DNA of 64,000 bases. Source: Hevea brasiliensis (taxonomy: Eukaryota; Streptophyta; Magnoliopsida; Malpighiales; Euphorbiaceae). The translations under genes were made by a program, and so were the position numbers. Under the pieces are notes generated by a model. That model made no database searches. It was not told the origin of the DNA and saw nothing but the letters and a program-made list of their open reading frames with translations. Every line of letters starts with the position of its first letter. Within the stretch, counting starts at the first letter, position 1. The stretch spans positions 98,164,041-98,228,040 of the forward strand of contig NC_079498.1 in NCBI RefSeq assembly GCF_030052815.1, given 5' to 3'. This document shows positions 1 to 13,174 of this stretch, piece after piece.

Positions 1-1685
1 CCCTTAAAAGGGAATGGTCACAATGGGAAGATCGGAAAAGCCAGGAACGACCCGTGAGATCGGAGAACTCAGGGAGTTGAACAACTACCAATCATAGCCT
101 TAAATTAGCTTTCCCCACCGTCAGATCCGAGTTAGTTAAAGCATCGCAGGCATGATCAAATCCTCACCACACATCTCATTTGCAAGGACGCCCTCCTAGC
201 GGCCAGATGCCAAAACAGTTAAAGCAGCCCCGTACATTCCGATCTCTACCGTTGATTATAATTGTAAGGATGGATCTGGAGCCCTCGGATCAAAAGCAAA
301 TGACAGATTCGACGCTTTTTATTCCTAGCCTTTGGATCCATTTCGTAAGGTAAGATCCTTGATCATTGGATTAAGAGGAGAAAGGATGGATATTCTGAAT
401 GGAATCCCGACCCTCCATTTTGATTCTCTTTAATTCTCAGACATCAGATTATATCCTTTTGAATATGAGCCTTCCGTCTCCCCCTAATAAGATCTTGACC
501 CCTCATTTTAGGCACCCGTTCCCTATAAATACCTACATGCAACATTGTAGAAGGGACGAAAAAAAAAGAAGGTGGTGATTATCGTGGAAAGAATCTGGAT
601 TTTGATTCAGTCTTGCCATTTTGAGCTTTCAAAGTATTGAGAAACTTTAGAAACTAGTTTTCTAAAGTATTTCACTAGAAGGAGCTCTAAACCCTGAGAT
701 TTTTATTTTCAGTGCCTGTGCACCACCCTCTGAAACCATTTTCATTCCGCCTCATTCCTACACTCTAATATCTGTGCATTATCTCCCGAGTTCAAATTCG
801 TTTCGATCTATTCCCATTATTTCAGGTAAGTTTGAGTCCTTCGACCGTCAGCTTTCACTTCTGCAAGATTTGTGGATATCGGAGTTAGCTCGTCTGTCTC
901 CTTAACTTTCCACAGGTAAGCGTCTACACTGTCGTTTTATTAAATACCCTTGGTTTGTTTTCTCAAGTTTTCTTTTAAAGTTTCTTTTACATCTAGTCAT
1001 ATTAAGTCTCAAAATAGGCCGGAAGTTATTTCCTGTGCCTCTTTTTTTCTATTCACTTGCAAAGTCTATTTATCGTCACTTAGTTTTCATTTCCTTTGAG
1101 AGTATACATTCAAGTCATAGGTGACTTGAAAATACTCTAAAGAATATATGCAGGGGTACTTTAACATGAGAGTTTTGGTCTGAATAAATGAAAAATGATA
1201 AAGGAAGATAGGTGTTGCAAAGGTCGAATAGATCGGAAGCAAAATTAACAAATAAGTTATGAGGTCGAGCCTTGGAATGAGCCCAAGTGATGCTATAATA
1301 GATCGGGAATCAAGATAAGATTGGATCCCTGACGAGCAACTAAAAAGAGATCGGATATCGCTAATCAAAGAGTTCTAATAAAGCGATCATGCGGAAGATT
1401 GGCAACGAGTTCGGTCTTTCATCCACTATCTAGTTATAAAGTCTCGTAGGCTAGGAAAAGCTGTACACGAGTCTCTTGTATCCTTGGTACTTCATTCCCA
1501 CAAAAAGGGGTCAAGAAGGACCCTTTACCAAAATCCTTAGTTCCAAGTTCTTACAAAATGCCATTCTAATAAACACACTAAGAGATCGGGGGAGAGTTTT
1601 TACCCGAACTTAGTTTAATTTTTAATGTAAATACATTAAGAGTTCGGGGGAGAGTTTTTACTCGAACTCAGCCTAATTTTTAACG
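1..1685 (+). mobile_element. 5' LTR of the framing Tat-type element, part 1 (left edge outside window)
   Basis: Positions 1-434 pair without gaps with 63567-64000, with about 21 mismatches by eye that are nearly all transitions. This marks the piece as the second LTR of the element whose 3' LTR starts at 60494. By that alignment, position 1 is about 3.07 kb into the LTR. A TATA box lies at 523-532. Short AGATCGG/GATCGG words recur here as they do at 60.5-61.1 kb and 63.3-63.6 kb. Two imperfect copies of a roughly 60-bp unit (GGGGGAGAGTTTTTAC core) occur at about 1580-1685, and a third partial copy resumes at 22335 after the inserted array. There is no credible protein here; the short ORFs are chance. 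Confidence 0.8.
523..532 (+). promoter_or_regulatory. TATA box of the Tat LTR promoter
   Basis: CTATAAATAC sits in the LTR in the same sense as gag-pol and about 1.5 kb of LTR sequence before the U5 end. It is the best candidate for the genomic RNA promoter. CAG/GTAAG-type splice donor strings follow at about 823-830 and 913-920, so the leader may be spliced, but this is not shown. Confidence 0.6.
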
Positions 1686-1708
1686 TAAATTATACATGAA
1701 TGGAAATG
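1686..1708 (+). mobile_element. Truncated start of LTR A of the non-autonomous array
   Basis: About 23 bp resembling the segment before ATGAATGGAAATG near 17775 and 22030 in the sister LTRs. The rest of LTR A upstream is missing, and the junction with the Tat LTR at about 1685 shares a short TAAAT-like overlap. The piece ends in AAATG (1704-1708), the target duplication of the following solo LTR. It continues at 5218. Confidence 0.55.
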
Positions 1709-4700
1709 TGTAAGACCCCTATTTGTATAGCCTGGTATATTTCACTATTCTGGTAATCGGTGTCGGACCGGAAAATTAAGGGGCTTAGAACCACATCTAA
1801 GACAACTAGATAAGCCCTAAACACAAATAATTAGTAATTGTCAATTCGTTAAGTATAAATAAGAAAAAAAGAACACAAGAAGTTAAATGAGCTGAGAGTC
1901 ACAGTGATGGGTGACCTTCTCGGGAAGGACTGTGAAGTCGATTTAAACTCAAATTTCGAACCGTAAAATGTGACGCTGCGGTCCTTAGGACTATTGCAAA
2001 CACAGTGGAAAAGAGAAAATCACAAAAAAGAATTGTTAAGCCAATCAAATAATTAGGTCAGGGATTTGGAAGAAAAATTAAATTATTTACAAACCGGTTC
2101 GAACTGGCGAGGGACAATTTGGTCAATTGACCCATGGAGCTGACTTTTGACTTTATTGTCAAATAAAATCAGAGAAAAGAAAAATTTGAGATCAAGAATT
2201 AAATTAAAGAACTAATGAAAAAGTAAATAGAAAAAAAAAAGGAAAAAGATAAAGTGAAAAGTGATGACATCATGCATGACATCATACATGACATCATGCA
2301 ATAAATATTATAATTAAAAAAAATGAATTTTAGATAATTGTGATCTTCCATAAGGATAAAAATTCATAAGAGAAAGAAAAGAAAAAAAACAAATAAAAAG
2401 TCATCTTCTTCATCTTGTTACCGCCCCACTTCTCTCTCACCCTCTCCCTCACTAAAACTCTATTAAAGCTCATCTTTGAGCTTGAAGATAAGAAAATCCC
2501 ACCATAGAAAATTGTCCTACCATAACTAAACTTTTATTTGGGCAATTAGAAAAGAAGATTCAAGAGAAAGAAAGAAGAAAGGAGGAAGTTGAAGAGGAAA
2601 GAAAATTCTGCACTAAGGTTAGTGATCCAAACTTGAAACTTTTGGTTTAATTCTTGTGTTTTTAGCTTAATGAACTTAGAAATTAACATAAAATGAAATG
2701 AAAACAAGTGTTGGAGGACTAGGGTAATTTCGGCCAGCTAGGGTTTGATATGAGTATGCATGTGTTTTGATTGAATTAAAAGTGTATCTAAGCTTGATTG
2801 AGTTGAGGAAGTATGTGTATATGTGTTGAATTGGTTAAATATAACAAATTATGTGAATTAGGGTTTGGACCTAGGGTTTTGAAAGACAAAAATTGGAGAA
2901 TTGGTCAAATGGTGTGTTTGACCTAGTTTGAGCTGAAAAATGGTCATTTGTGACCAATTGTGGTATGTTGGAAGTGTTGGAATTGAATGGAAATTCGGAT
3001 TGGATGGGGTCAGTTTTCTGGCAGCATGACCAAGGTCCCTTTCAAGGACCAAAATTAAAAATTTACCAACCCAATTGGTGTGAGATCAATTAAGAATGAA
3101 ACTAGACATATAATGACACATTTTGCATTTAGGAATCATGCCCAAAAAGTGACTAAAACCTAGTGAACAAATTGACCAAACCCAGAAATAGGTATTCTGC
3201 CTTGTACAAAAATGATAAAATGAATAGTGTTTGTTCATTTGGCTATAACTTGGGCTTGGCAGGTCTAAATGACTTGAAATTTTACCAGTAGAAAGCTGAA
3301 ATATAGACCTAAAACTTTCATGAAGAATACAAACCCAAATTATGCCCTTAACCAAGTCATTTAGCCACCCAAAGTTGGTGACCTAAAACTGCCAGAACCA
3401 GTTTTGGTGCCCAGAAAATCTGGGTTAGGCCAATCCGGCAGCCATGATTCAAATGGCTATAACTTGAGCTACAAAACTCCAATTGGAGTGATTCAAAAAG
3501 GAGAATAAAGTTAAGACAATAAGGAACAATTTATATGAAGAAAACTTAGCTAAATTCTAACAGCAACATGACCAATGGAACAGTGCAACATAGGACACCA
3601 AAACTGAAAATTTGCAAATTTGCCTAAAAGACTTAAAATTTGAGTAAACAACCAAAACCAATAAATTTAGTAACCAAAATGTGGTATGTGGGTGAAATTG
3701 GAATGCCCATACCTATTAAGCCTTAGAAAGTCAACAAATTGACTTAAATAGTATAGTGAATAGTAACCCCGAAACACAAATTTTAAAGAACGTCAATTTT
3801 AGCATATTTAAGCTAGGTAAAAGTAAATTTGAATTTATTTTTGGATTTATGATAAGTTATGATACTGAAACACTGTGAAACTGTGTGTTTCAGTTGAAAA
3901 GAATACCAAGAAAGAATCCTGAGGGATCGAGTCAAGGCCAAGAGGCGACTCGTATAAGGTTTGTGCACAACATAGAATTTCTGTAAATTTTCTTCTGCAC
4001 ATCGTTTTGAATGAATTGAAATATTGAATTGTGATATCATTGTCTTGAAATGTTTATTATGCTTTTAATTTAAATTGTTGAAAGTTTAATTGTATATATT
4101 TGAAATGGCATCAAATATTTAATAAATTATTAAGATAGTTTTGAAAGCACAGTGTCATGACCATATATTTGAATACCTTACTAGCATGACTAGTGGGGGA
4201 AATCAATTTCGAATTTTGATTCCTTATTTGGCTGAAGAGTTAATGTGTGTGCCAGTAGAAGAAGAAAAGAATGGGTTCCCATATATTTGAGCTAGCTAGC
4301 CTTGTGATGTGACTTCTCTTTAGCCTCTGGCTATTGAGATGATATTTGTTTCGAATGGCATGATATAACTTTGTGTTTTTATGGAATTTGTTTTGAAACT
4401 TTTGAAATAAAATTGTTTAGATTAAAACCTTATAAATCATGTTTTAAATTTATATTTCATGTTCAGTTTAATTTTTGAATAAGTATGATTTAAATTTTTC
4501 ATAAAGGTTATTTTAGTATGTTGTGCACCACTGAGTCCTAGTACTCAGCGATGGTTGTTATTGCTATCGCAGATATAAAGACTAGAGGAGTAGCAGAGTG
4601 AGCTATTGAAGATTGTGGAGCTACCTACTCTGAAGTTTATCGGGTATATTTTATACCTTGATTGTAAAAATTATTTTGATGTATGTAATGTATGTAAATG

Positions 4701-5217
4701 TAGGAAATGGTCATGAGCAGTTGTATAAAGCTTGTAATAAATTTTGGTTTGGATTTTTCCTAATGTAAATATTTAGAATGATGTATCTAAATTGTTTTAT
4801 CTTTATTGAAATATGAATGGAAATATTTTGTTTTAATTTGAATGAAATTGAATTATATTATTTGATGATGTTGAATTTTGGAAATTGAGAAATGATGTTG
4901 AAGTTGTTGAGATAAATCTTTGGAAGTGCTTTTTACAGGTATTTGAAGAACTGTTTTCTCAAAATACAGACGGCACTCTGCCGAAATTTTTATAAAATTT
5001 GCGAAAAAATAAAATGGAACAAAAATTTTAACTAGTCTTCAAACTCTAATAAAATATTTTAATACCTAGTAGAAAATGCTCACCACTTATGAAAGTAAGA
5101 AAATTGTTTTAAAATCCCTTGTAGGGTACTTAATGAGTTATTGGTAGGTGAAGTTCGGTAGTTCATTAGGTATTCTACGGGATCATGTTATGCCTTACAG
5201 AGGGGTAAGGTGCGACA
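1709..5217 (+). mobile_element. Solo LTR of the Tekay-like D family, with perfect TSD
   Basis: A 3.5-kb block that starts TGTAAGACCCC and ends GGTAAGGTGCGACA. It is flanked by AAATG on both sides (1704-1708 and 5218-5222). It matches in order the LTRs at 25737-29447 and 34169-37858 and the minus copy at 46967-50608. No PBS or coding sequence follows, so this is a solo LTR left by LTR-LTR recombination. It carries the TGACATCATGCATGA-type repeat at about 2268-2300 and a GCAGCATGACC word at about 3020. The many small minus-strand ORFs are not conserved in frame between copies and are not annotated. Confidence 0.85.
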
Positions 5218-5526
5218 AAATGCATGGAAATGAATATGAAATTGAGATATATGAATGAGATGTGAATTATGAGATGGTTATGAGAATAATTGATGAGATT
5301 TTTATTGTAAAATATTATTGAAAATTTCAAGCAGGTGAATAGTGAAGTACGCCAACTGATAATAAAATAGGGGAAACTCTGCTGGTTTCTCTGTTTAAAA
5401 TAATTGATATTAAAATATAACGAGATCAAATTATCAAAAGAATAAAGTAAGATAAGATAGAGTGCTCCGACACCGAATGTAGCACGCTTCGCTCGGCTAC
5501 AATGTAGTTGGGTGAGGGGTGTTACA
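5218..5526 (+). mobile_element. LTR A of the non-autonomous array, 3' end
   Basis: Continues from 1708 after the solo LTR; the duplicated AAATG is at 5218-5222. It matches the last part of the LTRs ending at 18094 and 22334, including the AGTACGCCAACTGATAAT segment and the terminal GAGGGGTGTTACA. It is followed directly by a PBS, so it acts as a 5' LTR. Only about 330 bp of this LTR survive in total. Confidence 0.75.
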
Positions 5527-5879
5527 TTTATTGGTATCAGAGCACGGTTTAGCATTTCTAGACCTAGATAGACTGCATATCATGCATTGTATTCATAAGA
5601 GTTGAGGTGATGCTATTGCAGATCTGTATTTCCCGCTTATTTTAGGTTAAGGTATGGAATAAGAGAGTGAAGAGACAATGAGATAGCGAATGGAAATGAG
5701 AAGGAGACTGTATTTAAGATGAAAAAGGATGAGTACAGAACTGTTTGAGGATAGGAATGAGACTAAGGAGAAAGTGAAGTATGATAATACGGAAAGGTGT
5801 AGAAGTAAGGAGGTAGCAGTTCATCGATTGCTTATGTTAGGTAAATTTTGAAGACGAAATTTTTATTAGAGGGAAGAAT
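5527..5879 (+). mobile_element. Internal region 1 of the non-autonomous LTR element (PBS to PPT, no genes)
   Basis: 353 bp between two LTRs. It opens with the primer-binding site TGGTATCAGAGC at 5532-5543, complementary to the 3' end of initiator Met-tRNA. It closes with the polypurine tract TTAGAGGGAAGAAT at 5866-5879, just before the next LTR. No gag or pol similarity and no long ORF is visible. A near copy is at 18095-18449. This is an element with large LTRs and almost nothing between them, so it must depend on an autonomous relative (probably Tekay-type, judged by the PBS) for its proteins. Confidence 0.75.
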
Positions 5880-8800
5880 TGCAACACCCTCACTGTAGCA
5901 ATTCCGCACATTCTACTGTTCTGGTGGCCAATTGTAACACCCTTACTGTAGCAATTCTGCACATTCTACTCATTAAAATGCCAAGAAAAGGCTTAAAATT
6001 TTTTTTCAATCGGTACAGACAATTTTAGTCTGTTAAGCCAAACGGAGGGCATTTTGGTCATTTCTTCTTCAGAGATGATTTTTGGCCGACTTGTCCAATT
6101 AAGTAAATAATTATTATGATCTAAAATATGAATAAATATTGCTAAAAATTAAATTGAAAATGAATAGAAAAGAAAATGAAAAAAATAAGAAATATGACAT
6201 CACATGATGTCATTAGTTAGGTCTCCACTAATCACAACTCAACAAGCCAATTAAAAGGAGATAAATTAGACAAAATTGACAAACAATCTGCATCTTCAAC
6301 CTTTGGGCAGCCAAAAAAAACGTAGAGAGAGAGAGAGAGGGAGAGAGAGAGAGGGAGGAAAGAAAACTCCATGGAAGCTTGATCAAGCTTGCGCTAACCC
6401 ACTAAATCACCTCTAAACCCTAATTTCTCTTCACAAAAAATTGTCCCTACCACTAGATCAAGCATTGGACAGAAATTTGAAGAGGAAAAAGAAAAGTTTT
6501 GGCAAGCTTAGGAGTAGCTCCAACAAGGTTAGTGCCTATACTCACTTCCATATCTTTTAATCTTTGTTAGGAAGACAAATTAAATGAGAATTTGTTGTAA
6601 AAATTGAACAAAACAATTATATTGAAGTGTGTATGAAAATTTGCAGCCATGGGAGAAGGATGAGATTTGTTGATTTGTATGACTTGAATTGTTTCGAAGT
6701 GGTTTGTCATGAGATAACTTGAGTTAGATGTTGAACTATGTGTATTGGATGTGTTAGATGACATGAAAAGCATGAAATGGACACTTGAGAATTAGGGTTT
6801 GTGAAAAAATTAGAGTTTTGCTTATGAAATGGTATATTAACCTTGTAATGATCAATTAGTGACCATTTGAATGTGTGTGAGGAGGATTTGAAGTGAGTAA
6901 GGATAATGGAGCTGAGTTTAGGCATGCTGCCCTTAGCGACCTGCAAGACTGGTTATGAGTTTAGCAGGTTTGGGTAGCCATAAATGGAGTTGTATAGGTT
7001 CAATTCGTGCAAGACCAATTGGACATGAAACTAGACATATAATGGCACAACTTTGGTGAAGAAACCCTGCTCAGAAAACCAAACCAAGTTAACCTAAAAA
7101 TTACCCTAATCCGGGTGACCAACATGCTGTCCCTGAAAAATGACCAAATAAACAGTATTTATTCAAATAGTCATAACTCACTGTAGAAAAGTTCAATTAA
7201 TCTAAAATTTTACTAGCAGAAATTTGAGACATAGCCCTACAACTTTCATGAAGAACACAAATCCAAATTCTGATCATAACCAAGTCAAATTGCCAACCAA
7301 ACTTAGGTCACCAAATCTGGCAGAACCAAATTGCCTAGAAATTCTGAGTACAGGTCAATCCGGCCAGTTATGGTAAAATGACCATAACTTGAGTTACAAA
7401 AGTCCAATTGGAGTGATTCAAAAAAATAAATGTAACTAGACACAATAAGGAACAACTTTCATGAAGACAATTTTATCAAATTCCTACTGTACAAATGACC
7501 AATGGAACAGTAAACCTAGAGTATAAAATCTGAAAATTTCGAATAACATAAGATAAGCTTTGAAATGGTATTGAAAATCAATACCAACAAAAATAAAATG
7601 CAAAATGTGGTATCTTAGAGAACTTAGGTTCAATAAATTTATTATGTATTAAAAAGTTAACAATTTAAGTGAATAGTAATATTAATAGTAGTACAAAGAT
7701 ACAAAGTATAAGAACTAAATTGGTAGAGGAAATTAAGGTATAAAATTTGGAATCTATGAAATGTTCATGGATTACTCGGAATAGAAATAGTAATTTACCT
7801 AAATGACTTAATGAACATTTAAGTTATGTGAATATATAATTAAGATTTGTATCCCCTTTACTAGTATGTCTAATAAAACATGAGTGATACCACTTGAATA
7901 TGAAATGAAATTTACCTAGATGGATTGTTGAGACTTATACTCCCAACACCAATAGAGTTCATAATATATTAGCAATACAACTTGAAGTATGAAATGTACT
8001 TTATATGAATAAATTGTTGAATGAATAAATGTGATAAAAGTGTCATTTGGGATTTAGGTTTCCATCAAGAGAGAAAGGAAAGATGTTTTGAATGTGAATT
8101 GTAATTAGTATGAATAATATGATGAATGTATAAATTATGGAATTTGTCATGAAATAATGAAGTCATAAAACATAATATATTAATATTTAATGATATTATG
8201 TGCCCTTATATACCTAGATATGTGTGTCAGATTGGATAGATTGGCATGCCAATAGGATATTGTTTTAGCAGTACTGCGAAAGGCTTTATACCTGTATTCA
8301 TGGCTTTATGCCCGTACTCATGGCTTTTATGCCCGATTATGTGTTATCATGGCTTTTTAGTCATACTGACTGCATACGTGGTTGACGTTCTATGTCCCAT
8401 GGTATGACGGCCCGAGGCACCGCTGTGTCCAGTGCCAACGACTCGTTATCCAGTTTAGTCAGCCTGTCATAAGTTACTTGGGCAGTCTAATTTATTAAAA
8501 TAAGTTATGAATATTAGCAATTAAAAATGCTAAAAAGTAAATAAATGAGAAAAAGTTCTGAAATAAATTAGATTAGCTCCAAAAATTTGTTCCTTAGAAT
8601 GATTTGAAATAAATTAAAGTAGTTCTAAAAATTTTAAATATTACGAAATGATTGTAAACAATTTAGAAAGTATCAAGGAGGTGATAAGAAGACTAGTAGA
8701 AGAATTATAACTTAAATAACATTACAAATGTGACTTTCATGAGAATATAAGTATAAATTTTAGATTTATTTGTACATTATATAAATGATTATTGTAAACT

Positions 8801-9125
8801 TATGAAAGAAGTGATTCTAGAGAGCAACATAAACGACGAAATATATATTGTATGGAAAATTTCATATGAACCCAGTAAAATTCTTGAGTATAGAAAATAT
8901 GCTCCAATTATTTTTTATTTATATACATTATTTCTTGTTATATTATTGCACCACTAAGCAGCAATGCTTAGCGCGATGGATTTGTTTTCTCGCGCAAGTA
9001 CTGAAGTTAAAGCCCAGCGAATCCCAAACAGAGATTTTGGAGTTCTGATCTGCAGAGTGTTCAAGGTTGTCACCTCCTAGGCAATGCATATAGATAGAGC
9101 CCATATAGATTATATTATGTATTTT
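5880..9125 (+). mobile_element. LTR B of the non-autonomous array, part 1
   Basis: Starts TGCAACACCCTCACTG right after the PPT. At 5933 a second LTR start (TGTAACACCCTTACTG) appears, and about 250 bp present in the sister LTR at 18450 are then skipped, so the 5' end is rearranged. From about 5985 on it follows the 18450-22334 LTR closely. It holds a GA microsatellite (about 6324-6357) and short CATGGCTTTATGCCCGTA-type repeats (about 8277-8345). It is interrupted at 9125 by inserted LTRs (target duplication ATTTT, 9121-9125) and continues at 17608. Confidence 0.75.
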
Positions 9126-9196
9126 TGTAACACCCTCCCTGTAGCAACTCCGTACATTCTACTGTTCCGGTGACCGGTGTCGGTCCGGACAGCTAG
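9066..9196 (+). repeat. 131-bp direct repeat, copy 1
   Basis: Identical by eye to 13175-13305. The unit joins about 60 bp of LTR B (from GTTGTCACC to ATTTT) to the first 71 bp of an inserted LTR (TGTAACACCCTCCCTG to CAGCTAG). Because it spans an insertion junction, it must have been copied after that insertion. Confidence 0.85.
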
Positions 9197-12100
9197 GATG
9201 CCTAGAACTACACTTTGACACGAGGGAGGAGACATAAAATAATGAAATACAAGAAAAGAAAATACAAGAAAAACAAAGGAAAAATAATAGCAAAGAAATG
9301 TGATCAAGTTAAGCGTAGGAAACCTAGCGATGGGTGGCCTTGCAGAAGTCACGGCGTGGACCGTTGACTAACCCTGGACTGCGGGGAACCCTAGAAAACA
9401 TTTTTAGGACATAAATAGACCCTTATTGAAGTATAAATCTCATTAGAAAGATTAAAGAAAAATTAAATAATTGGTACAAAGAAAAGTGAGAAATCGAAAA
9501 ACAGACAAAATACGATTATTCTGCAGAAAAATCGGGAATGCAACCCGAACAGGGGCATTATGGTCATTTGACATTCCGAAGTGTCTTGTGACCTAAATGT
9601 CCATTAAAAATAAATAGTATTACACTTAGAAAATAAAATGAAAAATTAGTTTAGTGGTACCTAAATTAAATAGCAAAAATCATGGGTTAAATGTGGAATA
9701 AGTGAAAGTTAACTTATAATATGATTTAATTTTTGTTAGTGGACCACTATAGGATTAATTAAACATGAAATATGGCTGATGTAGGTCCACTAACCATCTG
9801 AAATCCCATCTTCCTCAAGTGTTCTCAAAATGGCTGAATTGAAGAACCCTTGAAACCACCATTGACGTTTTGCATGCAAGCTTGATCCATCCTCCATTTT
9901 CAACTCCAACCTCTTAGTGTTCTTCATTAAACTTTGTCTACACATCACAAGGAAGATATTGACACCCAATTTGAGAAGTTTGGTGAAGGTTTAGCAAGTT
10001 ACAATCAAAGGTAAGTTTGCATTTTTGAGAATTTCTTTGTTAAAGTTTATGTTCATGTTATGGGTGTTAGTTTGGTGAAGGAAAATTTTGAGTTTGAAGG
10101 GTTATTGTTGTTGTCAATTTGGACAGCCATGAGTCACGTTTTTGATGAGGTATTTGTGCATATAATTGATGAGAAATAATGTTAATCATGGTGATTGAGT
10201 AACTTAGTGAATTATTGCATGTTTATATGGTGAATTATGCACTTTGATGGGAATTGGTATATGGGACGGCAATGTGATGTTGAAGAATGGTTTGTGGCAG
10301 CTTGTGGACACTTGAGGAATGGTATATATTGAAGGAAGTGTGGGCAGAATATTGACCTAGAAGGATTGATGATATGTATGTAAATTAACATTGTAAAGTG
10401 TATGTAAAGTTTGTAATGTTTAGGTGTGTTTGTAATGGTACTTAGAAATTGTAATTGTGAATGATATTTGGTGTGTTGAGGGTGATTGGAATCTGCCCAA
10501 AATAATGCTAATGTAATTTAGAAAATGCTTTTGGTAATGTGCCAAAACAGTTTGGTAGGTAAGTAAACAAATGGCAAAGGTAAGTGTGTGTTTGAAGTTG
10601 GGGTGTGAAATGCATATTGAGGGCAGTGTATATTTTAGCCTATAACCTTGAATGTGTAACCTCAATTGGTATGAGACCAATTTGAGGTGAAACTAGGCAC
10701 AAAATGTGCCAACTTTCATTGAGAAACCATGCCAAAATTCTGCTTGCAAGGTGACCTAAGAAAATGAACAATTCGTATTATGTGCAATTAGGACCTGAAA
10801 AAAGACCAATTGGGCAGCAGTGAGTGTTAAGGCCATAACTCACTCAAACCAGGTCCAATTGACCTGAAATTTTGACCAAGAATAGTTAAGACCCATACCT
10901 ACAAGTCTTATGAAGACACCAAAGCCCAGAAATGACCATAAGCAAGTCAAACAACTTGCACAAGTTCGGGTCCAAAAACTGGCCGAACCAGAATTGACTA
11001 ATTTGACCTAAAATTGACCTAAAATGGTACCATTTGACCAGCAAGAGTGTAATGACCATAACTTGGTCTACTTAACTCGGATTGACCTAAAATGTTGCAC
11101 ATGTCCATAAGACCTAAATCTACAAGTTTGTAGTTTCGTAGAGACCCAAAACCGAGGAACTAGATCGTCCGGTTAGGTCAAACGGTGTCGGAATCCGGCA
11201 ATTTGCATTAAAATGCACTAAGCAAGAAATGACTTTGGTAAAACATACCAAACCTAAAACCCTATCAAATGTGACATATTAACGACACTAAAACCTAATT
11301 TACCTAAAAGCACGAGGGTCGGTATATTAGGTGATTAAGTGAATAATTGAGTTGATGCATTATTTACCAAACACCATCGATAGAGACAGTTTAAATTAGC
11401 AATGAAACACTTCAAATTGTGTTTCTCGATTAACAAGGACTCAAAGAAAGGGAAGGAAACACGAGTCGGATCGGAGACAGTCATCGAGGTTTGTGCACAA
11501 CTAGTTTTCTTGATTTTGTTTTGAATATTTCATATGATTAAATGATATATTTTTCTTATGAATTATGTTTAACAAGCATTGGATTTAATTCCATGATTAT
11601 TGAAAATTGTTATTGTATGTATGAATTTGGCTTTGTGGAATGGTATTTCCATAAGTATTAAGCATTGTTATGGATTAAGTAAATTATGTTTTGGAAAATT
11701 GTGATAGAATATGTTTTGAATTGTGATGGCAATATTCATGGAAAAAATGAAAACTTTATTATTTGAATTGTGATGAGCATAAAAATTATTGGATATTGGA
11801 ATTGACTTTGAATCGAATTATATTGTGATTTATGCTCGCTAAAAGGATTGTGATATTGTTTTATATCTCACTATAGATGCTTGACTAGGTTATTACCCGT
11901 CTCTCTCATTTGTTGAGAAGACAATGGAGTGAGTTGTGTTTTGATTACCATGGTACGTGCTGAGCTTAGATTCTCCTCGATTTGAGGTTAGATCTAAGTT
12001 TATTTTATCGTTATGGCCCTTACGGAAGATTCATTATTGTGATGGTACTGCACGATGATTCGACCTCCCGACCATAGGGAGTTAGAATCGATTCGACCTC

Positions 12101-13174
12101 CCGACCATAGGGAGTTAGAATCACATCGAATATGGCCCTTCGGATTAGTCTTGCATAGTTAGTGAGATAAAGATTGATTTTGAGATACAACATGGTTTTG
12201 AGATGCATAATGACTTTTGAGATACTGATATGATTTTGAGATACAAAATGATTTTGAGATACAGAATGGCTTTTGAATGGTAAGGAATGGTGATTTCAAT
12301 TATGGTTTGTGTGTAATTGATTTTGTTGGAATTACTTAAATGGATAGTCAAGATTTGATAAATTGAATTTTGTGCTCCAAGTTATTTATACAAATGATTT
12401 ACATTATTGGCAATGAATATTTTGAGTTGTGAAATTTGATCAGTATTCAGATTCTCAAATTATTTACTGTAAAATTTGTCAATGTATATTGTACTATGTT
12501 TTAAATTATAGTTGTGCACCACAGTTCACCACTCAATGATAGCTTGTATCTTTATCGCAGTAAGCGAGCATAGAGCGATGATTAAGTTGCTTTGAGGATA
12601 CATTCAGATCGACTCGGGTATATCATAGATATACCCATGTACATAGGTTTTGATGTAAGCATGTAATAATATGTATGTAAATTATTTGGCGATTGTATAG
12701 AAACTCTTGTAAAATATTTTGGTATGTAATTAAATGTAAATTATCGTGAATGTAAATCTGAGATTTCATTTACTTAAATAGTTTTGTATTATATTTCTTG
12801 TATCTCAGTCTTTGAAAAATCACTATGGATTTGAATTGAGAAATATGTTGTGTTGAGAAATATATTGGAGTTGAGATTTGCAAATTCATTTTGAAGTGCT
12901 TTTACAGGTTTTACAAGAAGCTGTTTTATCCAAAATACAGATGGCACTCTGCCAAAATTTTCTGAAACTCCAATTAAGTCAAATGTGTCAGTTTATCACT
13001 TGATTCAAAAAGGTTTTTAACACACATAAATAGTGCTCACCACTGTAAAAGAAGTAAGAAAAGTTTTGAAAATCCCTTGTAGTGTATTTAATGGGTTATC
13101 AGTAGACGGAGTTGGTAATTCATTAGGTATACTACGGGATCATGTTATGCCTTACAGAGGGGTAGGGTGTGACA
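9126..13174 (+). mobile_element. Solo LTR, family C (related to the D-family LTRs)
   Basis: About 4.05 kb, starting TGTAACACCCTCCCTG and ending GGGGTAGGGTGTGACA, the same end style as the D-family LTRs. The left flank is ATTTT but the right flank is GTTGT, so it has no TSD of its own; it is bracketed by the 131-bp duplication instead. It contains a 33-bp tandem duplication at about 12058-12122 and several GAGATACA-type repeats at about 12180-12265. No PBS, PPT or coding similarity is seen. Confidence 0.65.
12058..12122 (+). repeat. 33-bp tandem duplication
   Basis: Two adjacent near-identical units beginning ATTCGACCTCCCGACC, at 12058-12090 and 12091-12122. They lie inside the family C LTR and probably arose by slippage. 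Confidence 0.8.

Noticed and set aside
3086..3355. Small minus-strand ORFs that recur in several LTRs (also near 7000, 14500, 27544 and 35984)
   Set aside because: They recur because the LTRs are homologous; lengths and frames change between copies and no known domain is seen.
5532..5543. TGGTATCAGAGC as part of a tRNA-Met gene
   Set aside because: Only the 3' end complement is present, directly after an LTR end, as in a primer-binding site.
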